From a virus: a stretch of 51,478 nt of DNA. Below the pieces are notes generated by a model. It was not told the origin of the DNA and did not search any database. It saw only the letters and a list, made by a program, of their open reading frames with translations. Of this stretch, positions 1-9,339 are shown in pieces. Where the stretch lies: IMG/VR virus record IMGVR_UViG_3300031952_000023, positions 1-51,478 of that record. One strand, written 5' to 3'. Every line of letters begins with the position of its first letter. Position 1 is the stretch's first letter. A program made the position numbers and the translations under genes.

Positions 1-112
1 CTTGTTTAAATAATACTCTTTTATCTGTTATCTTTTGAGGAATTGCAACAAATGGAACAGTTGTCTGTTCACCGTTTACTAAGAATTTTTGATATCTGTT
101 ATAATATTGCAT
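1..112 (-). CDS. Baseplate protein, LysM/gp53-like (partial, N-terminal 37 codons)
   Basis: Only the first 37 codons are in the window; the gene continues past the left edge. It starts MQYYNRYQKFLVNGEQ and continues with a segment containing PFVAIPQKITDKRVLFK. This opening resembles small baseplate proteins of T4-like phages that carry a LysM-type domain (gp53-like), which usually begin with a tyrosine-rich stretch followed by 'P-x-x-x-I-P-x-K-x-T-D-K'. The ATG abuts the TAA of the upstream 1614-residue baseplate gene, so the two are probably cotranslated. The family assignment is from memory of such sequences; the diagnostic LysM part lies outside the window. Confidence 0.5.
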   Translation of the reverse strand, partial: MQYYNRYQKFLVNGEQTTVPFVAIPQKITDKRVLFKQ

Positions 113-3100
113 TTATTGAATCTTTTTAAAATTGAATTTAGTCGAATCTATTAATATTCCTTGGGTTGGTCCTATTTCTGGTGATAATAATAAATATTCA
201 TTAACCCAAATATCAGAATTATTGGTTTCAACTGTTGTATAATTTAATGTTCTTGATTCTGTACCATATAATATTAATGGCACAAGTTTATTACTTACAT
301 AATCTTTATATTTTTTAAGATTTTCAGTATAGTATTTATTTTCATTATCTAATATTGTTATTGTCCAATCATGATCTAATGAAGGTATAATTAATCCATT
401 GAATTCGGCTCTTAATTTATCCCATAATAAACTACTTTTTTTAGATTTAACATCTTCATTAACCGATATTAATTCATCGCTTAATACCATTATATTTGAT
501 AATAATATATATTCCAAGTATAAAGTATCAATTGTAACTCCAGTAGTTATTATTGTTATTAACCCAAAATTATTAAAATTATTTGTTATATCATTATAAT
601 TAAATGTTGATTGAGTTCCAGGAATAAATTCAAATTGTGGTATATCAGTTACATTATTAAAATCTACACTACCTGCATTAGTAGGACTATCAGGATTTAA
701 AAAGATAGATATACCTTGCAATGAATTAGTATAGTTAGTTATAAATTTAGTGAATATTTCCCAATCATGACTTAGTACGTCTTTACTGTTTGGTGGTAGG
801 GTTGTATTAATAGTTTGACTTATTCCAGATAATTCCATTACTATTAATGTATTATTAGATTTATATAAATCATGTCCTGTCTGAACAACATTCATTCTAT
901 CACTATATGATATTAACTGAGATTCTATTTCATTAATTTTATTAAATTCCTGATTTAATAAATCAATTATACCAGTTACCTGATCTGTAACAATATCTGT
1001 TAATAATTTTTTTAATTTTTTACGCTTAGTTGAATTAAAATTATTATACGTTAATATATTACTTTGAATAGATGTTTGTTCATTTTCTATTGCTGTTTTC
1101 AAAGTAGTACCTAATGTAGAAATTTGATCAGATATATTTTTATTTAATTGACCTAATATTTTACCACTTGTATCTACATTATTTATTCTGAAATTACCTT
1201 CTTGGAAACTTCTATATGGATTAGCTAATGTATATTGTAATAATCCATAATTATAAGTTGTATAGATACTATCTAACATTGATATAATTCCCTCAAAATA
1301 TCTTTGCCCACTTACTGTTAAATTTTCATCAAGTAATTGATTATATTGTATAGTTCCAGATCCACCAGTTGTTCCACTTGATGTAACCAACTGTATCATA
1401 TTATTACCTATTGGTTGTCCACCTTGTAATGGTTCATATGATCCTTGTAAATTTTCATTAGCTAATTCAGATTCTACTTTATCATATAATTTACTTAAGA
1501 AATCTTTTTCATCAGGATCAGTATCAAATACCGTTTGGGTTGCTCTGTCATCATACATCTCAGTATTAGCAAAGAAATTAAACGATACTGCATTTTGTAA
1601 CTTCTCAACTGGTTCTTTTATACCTTGTCCACCAATATATTTAAATCCCATAGTTACCGTTGCAATCATCGGTTGAACCCCTATACCTTCTGGATTAAGA
1701 TCCATTAAATTTTCATCGTAGGTGAAATTCATTGTTTCAATAGCAATTTTAGTATTATAAAAATCACCAAATCTTAATACACAAATAGGCGGAGCTCCAA
1801 ATACGGTATTAGGTGCATCTTGTAATACATTACCAGGATTACTATTATTATTTATAGTTGGCATTGTTGGACCAGGTCTTAAACATTGTTGTAAGAATGT
1901 AAGTCTGCTATTAAGTCCTTCTGGTGTTATTGCGTGGAAAGCAGGATGGAAAAATTTTAATTTTTCTTTAATACTATTATAAACAAATTCACTTTGATCT
2001 TTTACCATATCAAAATATGAACATTCTGATATAAGTCCTCTCAATAATTTATTTGCTATTTCACGTCTTTTATTTCCAACCTCAACTTTTATTTTTGTAG
2101 TAGTTCCATTTATTGTTGTGGTTTTTGTTTCCGTTGCTGGTGGATTAGCTTCAAATTTTATTTGAAAATTTACTTGTGAACACTTAGATGCTTGTACTGA
2201 ATAAACTTTATATTGGTTTTGTAAATCAACATCGCATGATGTACCATCTGGCATAGCTACATTTTCACCTAATGGTGATATAACAATAATAAGATTATTT
2301 TTACTAACATCATTTATTGTCTTACCATCTTTAGTATAATTCAATATCCATTGTTGGATAACTTCACCTCTTTTTTGACTTAGATCTAAATTATATGCTT
2401 TATTATGTGGTGAACTAGCAGTTGTATTTAATATTATTGTAAACAATCCTGCATTATTATTTAATGCATCATATAATTTATCTAAGAATTCATATAATGT
2501 TGTATAATCAGTATTGATCTGATCAAAAAATCCACTGAGACTTGTTACTTCATTTGAATCATCAGGAAATTGATTCATATAATATTGTTTCTGATTATAG
2601 TAACCTGCTTTAATGGATTCGAAATCATCTGAAGTAGACGTTGGTAAATCATTCGGAAAATAAAGTGATTTTCTGTTATAGGTTGCTACATCAAAATTAG
2701 TTGTTGGTGCTTGTACAGTTTGTTGAGGTACACTAGTTACTCTTTTAATTTCTTCCGTCATTGTTTGCGGATCAGTAGTTTGTGTAAACTCATTTGAGTT
2801 AGCCAAATCAATAGCTGTCTGTAATTCTCCTATTGTAAATAATTCATATTTTCTTGCTAAATCAAAAATATCATATTCTTTACAACCTGAAAAAAATGAA
2901 TCAACTAACTGGTTAACCTCGTCATCTGTTCTATTTTTCCATTCTTTTCTAACTAATACATTTAATATAGATGGATGATCAACCACTACTTTAAAACTTA
3001 ATGTTCCAGTTCTAATTGTATTAATATATGTATATATAGGTTCAGGACGACCTAAAAAATCAGTCGTGTTCCAGATAGCAGTATTATTGTCTGTTACTGT

Positions 3101-4957
3101 TATATCATAAGGTGGAAACCACATAATTCTTCCACCATTTGGACCTCTTTCACAAACAGGTAAATCATCATATGTTAATCCATGTCCTTTAGATGATCTC
3201 CATGCTAAATTTTCAATAGAAAACATATATTTTTTAACACTACCTTTACCATTAACCCCATTTCTATTAATATTAGTTGACCCTTGATCATCACCATAAG
3301 GAACAATATTTAAATTCTGAGGACTATCTAATACAGAATAAGATTCTTTTCTTATATTTTGTATGGATTTTTGTAATCTGTTATATTGTGAATAAGGAAC
3401 ATCTTTAGTCCATACTCTACAATATTCTTTACCAACTTCAACCCCATTTTGTGTTGTAAAAGATTTAACTCTAGATCCTTTTGTTAATTCTTTATATCCA
3501 TCATTAAAAACTCTTGATATTTGATTTATAGCATTACCTACATGTTCTAATCTTTTACCACCTTTTGGAGTTGCCTCCATCAATTTTTGGGTTACATCAA
3601 GTATACTTCCATTTCTGAATTGTTTATCGGCAGATAAGTTTTGACTTAGATCAGATTTAACATTTTCTGTTTTATCTGGAATAATATCTCCACCTTTACC
3701 TTGTGGTTTACCTATATTATCTTTTGTTTTACTGGACACCCAAGTAAATCCACCTGCTAAACTAGATGTATCAATATATGGACTACCTTTAGGTGATAAT
3801 GCAAAGTTATAATCTAACCATAATGTTTGATTATTTACTGTATCAAATTCTTTAGCTACTTCAGCAGGTCCATATACTGGTGATTTTATTTTATTACCTT
3901 CTGAATCTGTTGGTACTGCATCAATAGGTGATTGAATATAATCAGGTTTACTAGTTTCTGATCCAATATATGAATTACCTTTTGGTGGGTTAAGTCCAAC
4001 AGCACCTTTAACAAAATTAACCGCATCTTCTGCAAATTTACCAGGACCAGTTAATCCAACATTACCATATTCAGGCAAATATCTGTTATATGATAATGAT
4101 CTGAATAATACAGATTTTTGTCCTCCACCTAAGTATTCAATGAATAATTGACTTGAATTATTTGTTTCAAATGGTTTAGAAAAAGCTCCTAATGGTAATA
4201 CTGTTGATAATCCGTTTAATACATCACTAAATATTTTACCTACACCACTTTTTTCTTTTTGATAATCCTTTGTTTCAAAATAATCTCCAGGTATAATAGA
4301 TAATGGGACATATACACCAGTTAATCTTGATACTAAATCAAAACCAGTTCCTATTGTACTTTTTGGTTGGGTTATTCTCCAATTTCTTTCAATAATTGAT
4401 TCTCTACCAGTTAATACATTTAAAAAACTTATTGGGTCAGTTGCATCTAAATTTATTCTACCTAATGTATTATTTTCAAGTTCCTGAGCTATTCTATTTT
4501 CAAATTGAGATTTGTATGCTATTGCACCATATTGTGCTAATAAGCTATCATCTAAGAATTGTGTTGATAATAAACCCTCAGCATTAACTCCTGTTATTAT
4601 TTCTATTGGTGAATAACTTTTTGATGTAAATGAATCAATATAAAGTCCTACCTGTGCTTTATTAGGTATTGTTATAACGTTAGTAGGTGTGTCATACCCA
4701 CCTCTTGGTCCAAACTGATTATGTATAAAACTATATTCAGTTAAAAATTCATTAGCTTCTATAAGTCCAGGTTGATCAATTACAGCAAAATCTCTTAAAC
4801 TTAAACTACTGAATAATGGTGGTGGCTGTAAATTTCTTGTAAATAAAGAATTCCTTATTGATTGTGTTGCCTGTAATGATAATGAACTAATATTTACATG
4901 CGCTAAACCAATTTGGTTTAAATCTATCTGACTATTTATATTTGAAAAAGATGGCAT
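113..4957 (-). CDS. Large tail/baseplate structural protein with an OmpA-like segment
   Basis: This 1614-residue protein follows the tape measure gene in transcription order and precedes the gp53-like gene, a baseplate position. A middle segment (about residues 600-660) contains WNTTDFLGRPEPIYTYINT followed by LSFKVVVDHPSILN, a signature I associate with baseplate or tail proteins of large marine-type myophages. Around residues 835-930, the sequence with ASSPHNKAYNLDLSQKR resembles the OmpA-C peptidoglycan-binding fold (small residues, then N-x-x-L-S-x-x-R). That would suit binding to the cell wall during penetration. The C-terminal third is rich in Asn, Thr and coiled-coil-like stretches. 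The start ATG has TATTTATA 5 bases upstream. Its role as a baseplate component is fairly safe; the exact T4 counterpart is not known to me. Confidence 0.7.
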   Translation of the reverse strand: MPSFSNINSQIDLNQIGLAHVNISSLSLQATQSIRNSLFTRNLQPPPLFSSLSLRDFAVIDQPGLIEANEFLTEYSFIHNQFGPRGGYDTPTNVITIPNKAQVGLYIDSFTSKSYSPIEIITGVNAEGLLSTQFLDDSLLAQYGAIAYKSQFENRIAQELENNTLGRINLDATDPISFLNVLTGRESIIERNWRITQPKSTIGTGFDLVSRLTGVYVPLSIIPGDYFETKDYQKEKSGVGKIFSDVLNGLSTVLPLGAFSKPFETNNSSQLFIEYLGGGQKSVLFRSLSYNRYLPEYGNVGLTGPGKFAEDAVNFVKGAVGLNPPKGNSYIGSETSKPDYIQSPIDAVPTDSEGNKIKSPVYGPAEVAKEFDTVNNQTLWLDYNFALSPKGSPYIDTSSLAGGFTWVSSKTKDNIGKPQGKGGDIIPDKTENVKSDLSQNLSADKQFRNGSILDVTQKLMEATPKGGKRLEHVGNAINQISRVFNDGYKELTKGSRVKSFTTQNGVEVGKEYCRVWTKDVPYSQYNRLQKSIQNIRKESYSVLDSPQNLNIVPYGDDQGSTNINRNGVNGKGSVKKYMFSIENLAWRSSKGHGLTYDDLPVCERGPNGGRIMWFPPYDITVTDNNTAIWNTTDFLGRPEPIYTYINTIRTGTLSFKVVVDHPSILNVLVRKEWKNRTDDEVNQLVDSFFSGCKEYDIFDLARKYELFTIGELQTAIDLANSNEFTQTTDPQTMTEEIKRVTSVPQQTVQAPTTNFDVATYNRKSLYFPNDLPTSTSDDFESIKAGYYNQKQYYMNQFPDDSNEVTSLSGFFDQINTDYTTLYEFLDKLYDALNNNAGLFTIILNTTASSPHNKAYNLDLSQKRGEVIQQWILNYTKDGKTINDVSKNNLIIVISPLGENVAMPDGTSCDVDLQNQYKVYSVQASKCSQVNFQIKFEANPPATETKTTTINGTTTKIKVEVGNKRREIANKLLRGLISECSYFDMVKDQSEFVYNSIKEKLKFFHPAFHAITPEGLNSRLTFLQQCLRPGPTMPTINNNSNPGNVLQDAPNTVFGAPPICVLRFGDFYNTKIAIETMNFTYDENLMDLNPEGIGVQPMIATVTMGFKYIGGQGIKEPVEKLQNAVSFNFFANTEMYDDRATQTVFDTDPDEKDFLSKLYDKVESELANENLQGSYEPLQGGQPIGNNMIQLVTSSGTTGGSGTIQYNQLLDENLTVSGQRYFEGIISMLDSIYTTYNYGLLQYTLANPYRSFQEGNFRINNVDTSGKILGQLNKNISDQISTLGTTLKTAIENEQTSIQSNILTYNNFNSTKRKKLKKLLTDIVTDQVTGIIDLLNQEFNKINEIESQLISYSDRMNVVQTGHDLYKSNNTLIVMELSGISQTINTTLPPNSKDVLSHDWEIFTKFITNYTNSLQGISIFLNPDSPTNAGSVDFNNVTDIPQFEFIPGTQSTFNYNDITNNFNNFGLITIITTGVTIDTLYLEYILLSNIMVLSDELISVNEDVKSKKSSLLWDKLRAEFNGLIIPSLDHDWTITILDNENKYYTENLKKYKDYVSNKLVPLILYGTESRTLNYTTVETNNSDIWVNEYLLLSPEIGPTQGILIDSTKFNFKKIQ

Positions 4958-4961
4958 CTAA

Positions 4962-4969
4962 TATAAATA
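4962..4969 (-). promoter_or_regulatory. TATTTATA start-proximal motif
   Basis: Reads TATTTATA on the minus strand, four bases before the ATG of the large baseplate gene. It is one of about fifteen start-proximal copies in the window (see findings). Whether it acts as a promoter or a translation signal cannot be told from sequence. Confidence 0.4.
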
Positions 4970-4984
4970 GATGATATGTTATTA

Positions 4985-6898
4985 TTAGGCGGTTACTACC
5001 TCGTTAGGTTGTCCATTAGTAAATATAAATGACAACAATTTTGTTTTTTCAATGTATGATAAATTTTCTACATTAAAATTCTGTCCATTTAATGTTATAT
5101 TACCTTTTATATTAACATCCATTTTATTTTGTTTATTTTCAGATACTATATTATTTGTTGTTGTATTATTTATATTTTTTTCTAATACCTGCATTCTATC
5201 CAACAATTTTTGAGTCATATTATTTGTTGTAACAAAACCATTGTGGGTTGGCGTAAATAATTCTGGTCCTTTTTCTCCTACAACATAACTTTTACTTTTT
5301 TGTACTGGATCACCTTCTTCTTTCTTACCATCAGGTTGTACTCCAATTACTGATTTACCAACATTAACAGTATTATCCTTAACTTTATCCCATAATATTC
5401 CAAAATTATTACCAGCAGCTACAAATCCATCGAACAAACTACTACCAGCTTTTAACCAATCAACATTTAATCCTTTCTGAATATTCTGAATAATTATTTT
5501 TTCCTGATCTTTAATTTCTTTAGCTATTGGTTCAATAACTTCGCCATACATCTGAACACCTTTAACTAATTTTGGATTTATTGCATCAGCAATTCTACCT
5601 TTAATTTTTGAATCAATACTTTCTACAAATCCATTAATTGATTCTGTTGCTGTTAATGTATTTTTTGCTATATCTTCTGGTGCAACTATTTCTTGTTTTT
5701 TTAAGTCCTTTATTTGTTCTTCACTTAAATCAGATAATTTTGTGAATATATCCTTATTATCTTTATCTTGGCCTACTTTAACTTTAAATTCACCATCTTT
5801 CATCTGGGATAAAGTTGTTATTTTATCTTTATCTTCTTCTGATAATTTATTAAAATTTACATTAGCTGATAGTTCAGATAATGCTTTTTGTGATTTAGCA
5901 AAATTTAAAGCTGATTTACTTAAATCATCATAACTAATTCCTGTTTCTTTTGCAACCTCTCTCAATCTTCTCATTTCTGTTTTAGATATTTGAAATTGAT
6001 TAGTTTGTTTATTAAATGTTACTGAAGCAGAAGCAGCCTTAACTATGGATTGAGTAAGTCCTTCCATATCATTAGTTGCTTGATACATTAAAGTAAAAGG
6101 ATCAGCTAATGCTGAGAATCCACCACCTAATAATTGTAATCCTGCTGCTGCTTCAATGGCTGATTGTGGATCAAATAATTTTTCAGCAAATCCATCAATA
6201 AATCCAAAATCAAGTCTTAATTTCTGGGTTAATTTTGCCATTTTTTCTAATCCATCTATACCATTCTTAAATCCAAATTTATTAACTTTATCAATATTTT
6301 TAACTACTGTTTCTATATATGCTTTAATATTTAAACCACTTTTAGTGGCTTTTTGACGCATATCTTCAACCTTATCCGCAGTATCATCTATTGATACACC
6401 TAATGTATTAAATGATTCAATTGCTGTTAGCATATTATATGGATCCAATGCACCAATTTTGTCTAATGCTAAAAATCTATTTAAACCATGTTCAGTTAAT
6501 TGAGTTTGAACTTTTAATGTTTCATTAATATTATTAAATGTTTCAGCAACCTCAGTATATGTTTTATCAAATAGTACAGCATCTTCATATGCTGATCTTA
6601 GATTTTCTCTTAATGTTTTTGATTCTTCACCAACTACACCAAGTTTTATAGCAGCATTTTCAAATTCTTTAGATATATCGGCCTGATTAAATCCTTTACC
6701 TGAGTTTCCTTTACCCATGGAACGCTGAAAGAAATCGTTTGGGATTTTGGCTGGTGCCATAGCTAAGTCATATGCACCACCGCTTATCTTTCCTACAGCA
6801 TCACCTGCACCTTTACCTATATTTGTTATACCACCTGCTCCTGCTATTTTTGATGCTATTTTTGACACAAGATCTGTAACATCTGTAACAAAACTCAT
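4985..6898 (-). CDS. Tail tape measure protein
   Basis: This 637-residue protein sits between the gp26-like gene and the large baseplate gene, where a tape measure is expected. It has a glycine/alanine-rich amphipathic N-terminus (about residues 1-50), a long helical middle, and near the C-terminus the phrase YVVGEKGPELFTPTHNGFV (about residues 540-560). That phrase is a hallmark of the C-terminal part of many tape measure proteins. It ends with an Asn/Thr-rich stretch and a short coiled coil. A tape measure sets tail length and passes through the tube; T4 gp29 is the functional analogue. At 637 residues it predicts a tail of roughly ordinary length for a myovirus. A TATTTATA motif lies about 15 bases upstream of the ATG. 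Confidence 0.8.
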   Translation of the reverse strand: MSFVTDVTDLVSKIASKIAGAGGITNIGKGAGDAVGKISGGAYDLAMAPAKIPNDFFQRSMGKGNSGKGFNQADISKEFENAAIKLGVVGEESKTLRENLRSAYEDAVLFDKTYTEVAETFNNINETLKVQTQLTEHGLNRFLALDKIGALDPYNMLTAIESFNTLGVSIDDTADKVEDMRQKATKSGLNIKAYIETVVKNIDKVNKFGFKNGIDGLEKMAKLTQKLRLDFGFIDGFAEKLFDPQSAIEAAAGLQLLGGGFSALADPFTLMYQATNDMEGLTQSIVKAASASVTFNKQTNQFQISKTEMRRLREVAKETGISYDDLSKSALNFAKSQKALSELSANVNFNKLSEEDKDKITTLSQMKDGEFKVKVGQDKDNKDIFTKLSDLSEEQIKDLKKQEIVAPEDIAKNTLTATESINGFVESIDSKIKGRIADAINPKLVKGVQMYGEVIEPIAKEIKDQEKIIIQNIQKGLNVDWLKAGSSLFDGFVAAGNNFGILWDKVKDNTVNVGKSVIGVQPDGKKEEGDPVQKSKSYVVGEKGPELFTPTHNGFVTTNNMTQKLLDRMQVLEKNINNTTTNNIVSENKQNKMDVNIKGNITLNGQNFNVENLSYIEKTKLLSFIFTNGQPNEVVTA

Positions 6899-6922
6899 TT
6901 AGTTATTTTATATATAAATAGA

Positions 6923-7088
6923 CTATTTTTTCTTTTCTTGTTCATCAATTAATTTATTAATAAAGAACTTGCGTTCAAATACTGGCATTTTTAATAAATC
7001 AGAATAGGTAAATCCTTGTATGGATCTGGAAATCCATAAAAATTCCATCAATTGAGCTTCTTTATATTTCGAAGAAAGGGCGAAAAAA
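6923..7088 (-). CDS. Frameshift extension of the gp26-like protein
   Basis: This is a second reading frame overlapping the end of the gp26-like gene. It continues 50-odd codons past that gene's stop, with a protein-like sequence that includes GFTYSDLLKMPVFERKFF and a charged tail. It has no good start of its own. It joins the upstream frame at a run of six T (minus strand, 7083-7088) by a -2 or +1 shift. Upstream reads AAC TTT TTT CGC and downstream reads TTC GCC CTT. A small 'Y-x-D-L-L-x-M-P' extension on a chaperone-like tail protein recalls the gpG/gpGT arrangement of tail assembly chaperones. The frameshift itself is inferred. Confidence 0.55.
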
Positions 7089-7826
7089 GTTAAAATTAAA
7101 GCCCAACCTCCCGTGAACCATTTTACCTGATGGTGCTTTGACCTCAAAATTTAATTCAAGACCTGGCTTTTTATTTTCAATATATTTTTTAAATTCTTTA
7201 GAATCATTTAATGGCATAGTTTGAATAAACTCAGCTATTTTAGACAGATCTCTATTACCATCAACTTCTTTAATATGTTTTTCTAATCTTTTAGTAACTC
7301 TAGGTATAATCCTTACTCCTTTTGTTTGATAACTTTCAACAGTTTTATCAATATCAATTTCATCTTCAGTTGTTAAAAATTTAAATTTAATAAGTTTATT
7401 ACTTGTTGGAAGCATAAATTCAAATTCACCATTTGAATCAGGAATAAGATCAAATTCTTTAATAGGTACACTTGTTAAATTAATAATATGTGAAAATTCT
7501 TTGTCAGTACCTGGATCATTTAATGTAATTTCATATTCAGGTCCAAATGACGTATTTCTTAAAAATATAAATACAGCTTGTTTATCACATTCCAATAATA
7601 ATTTAGGATCTATATCTTTATCTAATATTTTATGTCTTAAAAGAATATCCATTAATTCACCACTATTAACTAAATTAGGTGACATTAAGATATTTTCATC
7701 TGCTGCATTAAGATATCCTACTTTTAATGATGATTTTTTTGAAGGATAAAAAATTCCCTTAGAGGGAAGTTTAACAACATCAAACGGAACATTTGGTGTT
7801 GATTGGTCTATGTATTGATTTTCCAT
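7062..7826 (-). CDS. T4 gp26-like baseplate / tail assembly protein
   Basis: This 254-residue protein begins with a short acidic stretch, then LPSKGIFYP (residues 21-29), and soon after 'A-x-D-E-N-I-L-M-S-P' and a 'LLLECDKQAVFIFLRN' segment. This pattern matches the T4 baseplate protein family represented by gp26 (Pfam T4_baseplate, as I remember it). Proteins of this family often stand next to the tape measure gene and may serve as tail assembly chaperones. The position directly upstream of the tape measure supports this. The normal frame stops at 7062; a second frame from a T-run at 7083-7088 would give a longer product of about 300 residues. Confidence 0.65.
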   Translation of the reverse strand: MENQYIDQSTPNVPFDVVKLPSKGIFYPSKKSSLKVGYLNAADENILMSPNLVNSGELMDILLRHKILDKDIDPKLLLECDKQAVFIFLRNTSFGPEYEITLNDPGTDKEFSHIINLTSVPIKEFDLIPDSNGEFEFMLPTSNKLIKFKFLTTEDEIDIDKTVESYQTKGVRIIPRVTKRLEKHIKEVDGNRDLSKIAEFIQTMPLNDSKEFKKYIENKKPGLELNFEVKAPSGKMVHGRLGFNFNFFRPFFEI

Positions 7827-7865
7827 TCTTATAATAATTATAAGAAATCATATTTTATAGTAAAG

Positions 7866-8282
7866 TTATCTTATTTTAACTTCTCTTGAATGTGCTGTTG
7901 CAAATGGAATTTCATGAATATTAATTATTTTAATCCTATTATCATATTTTTGATCAATATCGTGTTCTATCATTTGTGCTCTTTTTATAATATCTTCATC
8001 ATTTTTACCCCATAAATAAAAATCCATGGTAACTGCATATCTTTTTCTGTCTTTTTCATCATAACTTGTCCAAGGTTCATCCTCATTATATTCTGGTTGC
8101 GGATCAATTTCTTCTTCCTCATCATCCATATCATCATAATCATCTATTGGTTTGTCTTTCTTAGGAAACATCCCACCTATACTTTTGCCAAGATTTTTTT
8201 CATCCTTATTTAATCTATTTTCGGAATCATCAATTTGTTCAAATAATCGTTTACGCTGACTTTCAGTTATTTTGTATTTCAT
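7866..8282 (-). CDS. Putative capsid-targeted internal protein, acidic
   Basis: The protein has 138 residues from the ATG at 8282; a TTG six codons upstream (8300) is less likely. It opens with MKYKITESQRKRLFE and then Q: a basic amphipathic leader ending in L-F-E. That fits the (L/I)-x-E rule of T4 prohead protease sites. Residues 45-75 are almost entirely acidic, and the C-terminal half ('RYAVTMDFYLWGKNDEDIIKRAQ...') looks like a small folded alpha/beta domain. I do not recognise the family. It is transcribed toward the gp26-like gene and diverges from the 8323 gene. TATAAATA/TATTTATA copies lie in the 40-bp divergent spacer. Capsid targeting is an inference. Confidence 0.5.
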   Translation of the reverse strand: MKYKITESQRKRLFEQIDDSENRLNKDEKNLGKSIGGMFPKKDKPIDDYDDMDDEEEEIDPQPEYNEDEPWTSYDEKDRKRYAVTMDFYLWGKNDEDIIKRAQMIEHDIDQKYDNRIKIINIHEIPFATAHSREVKIR

Positions 8283-8322
8283 TATATATAAATATAACAA
8301 TTTTTAAGATATTTATCATAAC
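8283..8322. promoter_or_regulatory. Divergent intergenic spacer with two ATATTTAT motifs
   Basis: The 40 bases between two divergent start codons hold TATTTATA for the minus gene (8287-8294) and GATATTTATC for the plus gene (8308-8317), each 5-6 bases from its ATG. There is no room for two ordinary promoters with leaders, so the motif may be a start-site signal or a very compact promoter. Confidence 0.45.
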
Positions 8323-9339
8323 ATGAAACTTTTATCTATATTATCTGAAGCAGTAAAATCTAAATTTACAAAGATTGAACTCAGATATATGAATTTTTTT
8401 CTTAAAAAAGGTTATACTAATGAAGATGGATCAGAATTATTCAGTTATCTTAAAAATGAATTGTATTTAGATTATGATAAATCAATAATATTAACCAATT
8501 TATTTCTTAAAAATTATGATGAAGATCATGAGTTTCTTAAAAATAAAAATATAGATAGATCACCAGATATATCAGATGATGACGAAATTATGGCATTAGC
8601 TAAATTTTTAGAAGTACCATATTTTACATTAGAAGAAATAAATTATACTAATCATGGATTAACTCAATATAGTATGGATAGAGAAGAATATTCTATTGGT
8701 ACTGATGAAGAAGCAGATGCAGCTTATGAAGAAGTTATAGATGATATGATAAATAATCCAAGTGAATGGTTTAGTACATCCACTTTAGAAAATTGTATAG
8801 ATGCTAGTGATGGTGAAAAACATGAATTAGCTGCTGATTTAGCGGATAGTAGTATTGAAGGAATGGATGATGATGATATATTAGAACAAAGTGATAAACA
8901 AGAAGAATTAGATGACTATGATAATGAAATATCAGATCTTGAATCAGAAATTTCTGATTTAGAAGAAGCTATTGCCGATGATGACAGAATAACTGAAAGA
9001 AATGAATTAGAAGAAGAATTAAAAGAAAAAACTATACGATTAAATCAACAACAAGAAGGTAGAGATACTTTTTATGATAATTTAGTTGAATCTGGAAGAG
9101 AATCTTATAGAGATGAATTATATGATAATTATAAATCTTCTTTAGATAGAAATTTTGTTGGTTTTATGCAAGGTGAAATGGGATATGATTTAAAAACACT
9201 TGGTATAAATTATGGTTATGACGATGATTGTCTTAAAAATAACATAGAAGGTTCAAGAGAATCTGAATTAGGTACTGATGAGAATGAAAATTCAATAGAG
9301 TATGATGGAACTACCTATTATATTTACAGAACTAATTAA
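8323..9339 (+). CDS. Putative capsid-targeted internal protein (paralogue family A)
   Basis: The 338-residue protein starts MKLLSILSE followed by A, a leader ending in L-S-E. A helical segment (about residues 18-65, with ELRYMNFFLKKGY) follows that aligns by eye with the N-terminal regions of the 10766-12016 and 22181-23416 products. It is strongly acidic. Residues about 195-250 form a probable coiled coil rich in Glu, Leu and Ile ('ISDLESEISDLEEAIADDD'). The function is unknown. It converges on the 9332 gene with an 8-base overlap of the stops. The start is supported by GATATTTATC just upstream. The packaging role is inferred from the leader only. Confidence 0.55.
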   Translation: MKLLSILSEAVKSKFTKIELRYMNFFLKKGYTNEDGSELFSYLKNELYLDYDKSIILTNLFLKNYDEDHEFLKNKNIDRSPDISDDDEIMALAKFLEVPYFTLEEINYTNHGLTQYSMDREEYSIGTDEEADAAYEEVIDDMINNPSEWFSTSTLENCIDASDGEKHELAADLADSSIEGMDDDDILEQSDKQEELDDYDNEISDLESEISDLEEAIADDDRITERNELEEELKEKTIRLNQQQEGRDTFYDNLVESGRESYRDELYDNYKSSLDRNFVGFMQGEMGYDLKTLGINYGYDDDCLKNNIEGSRESELGTDENENSIEYDGTTYYIYRTN

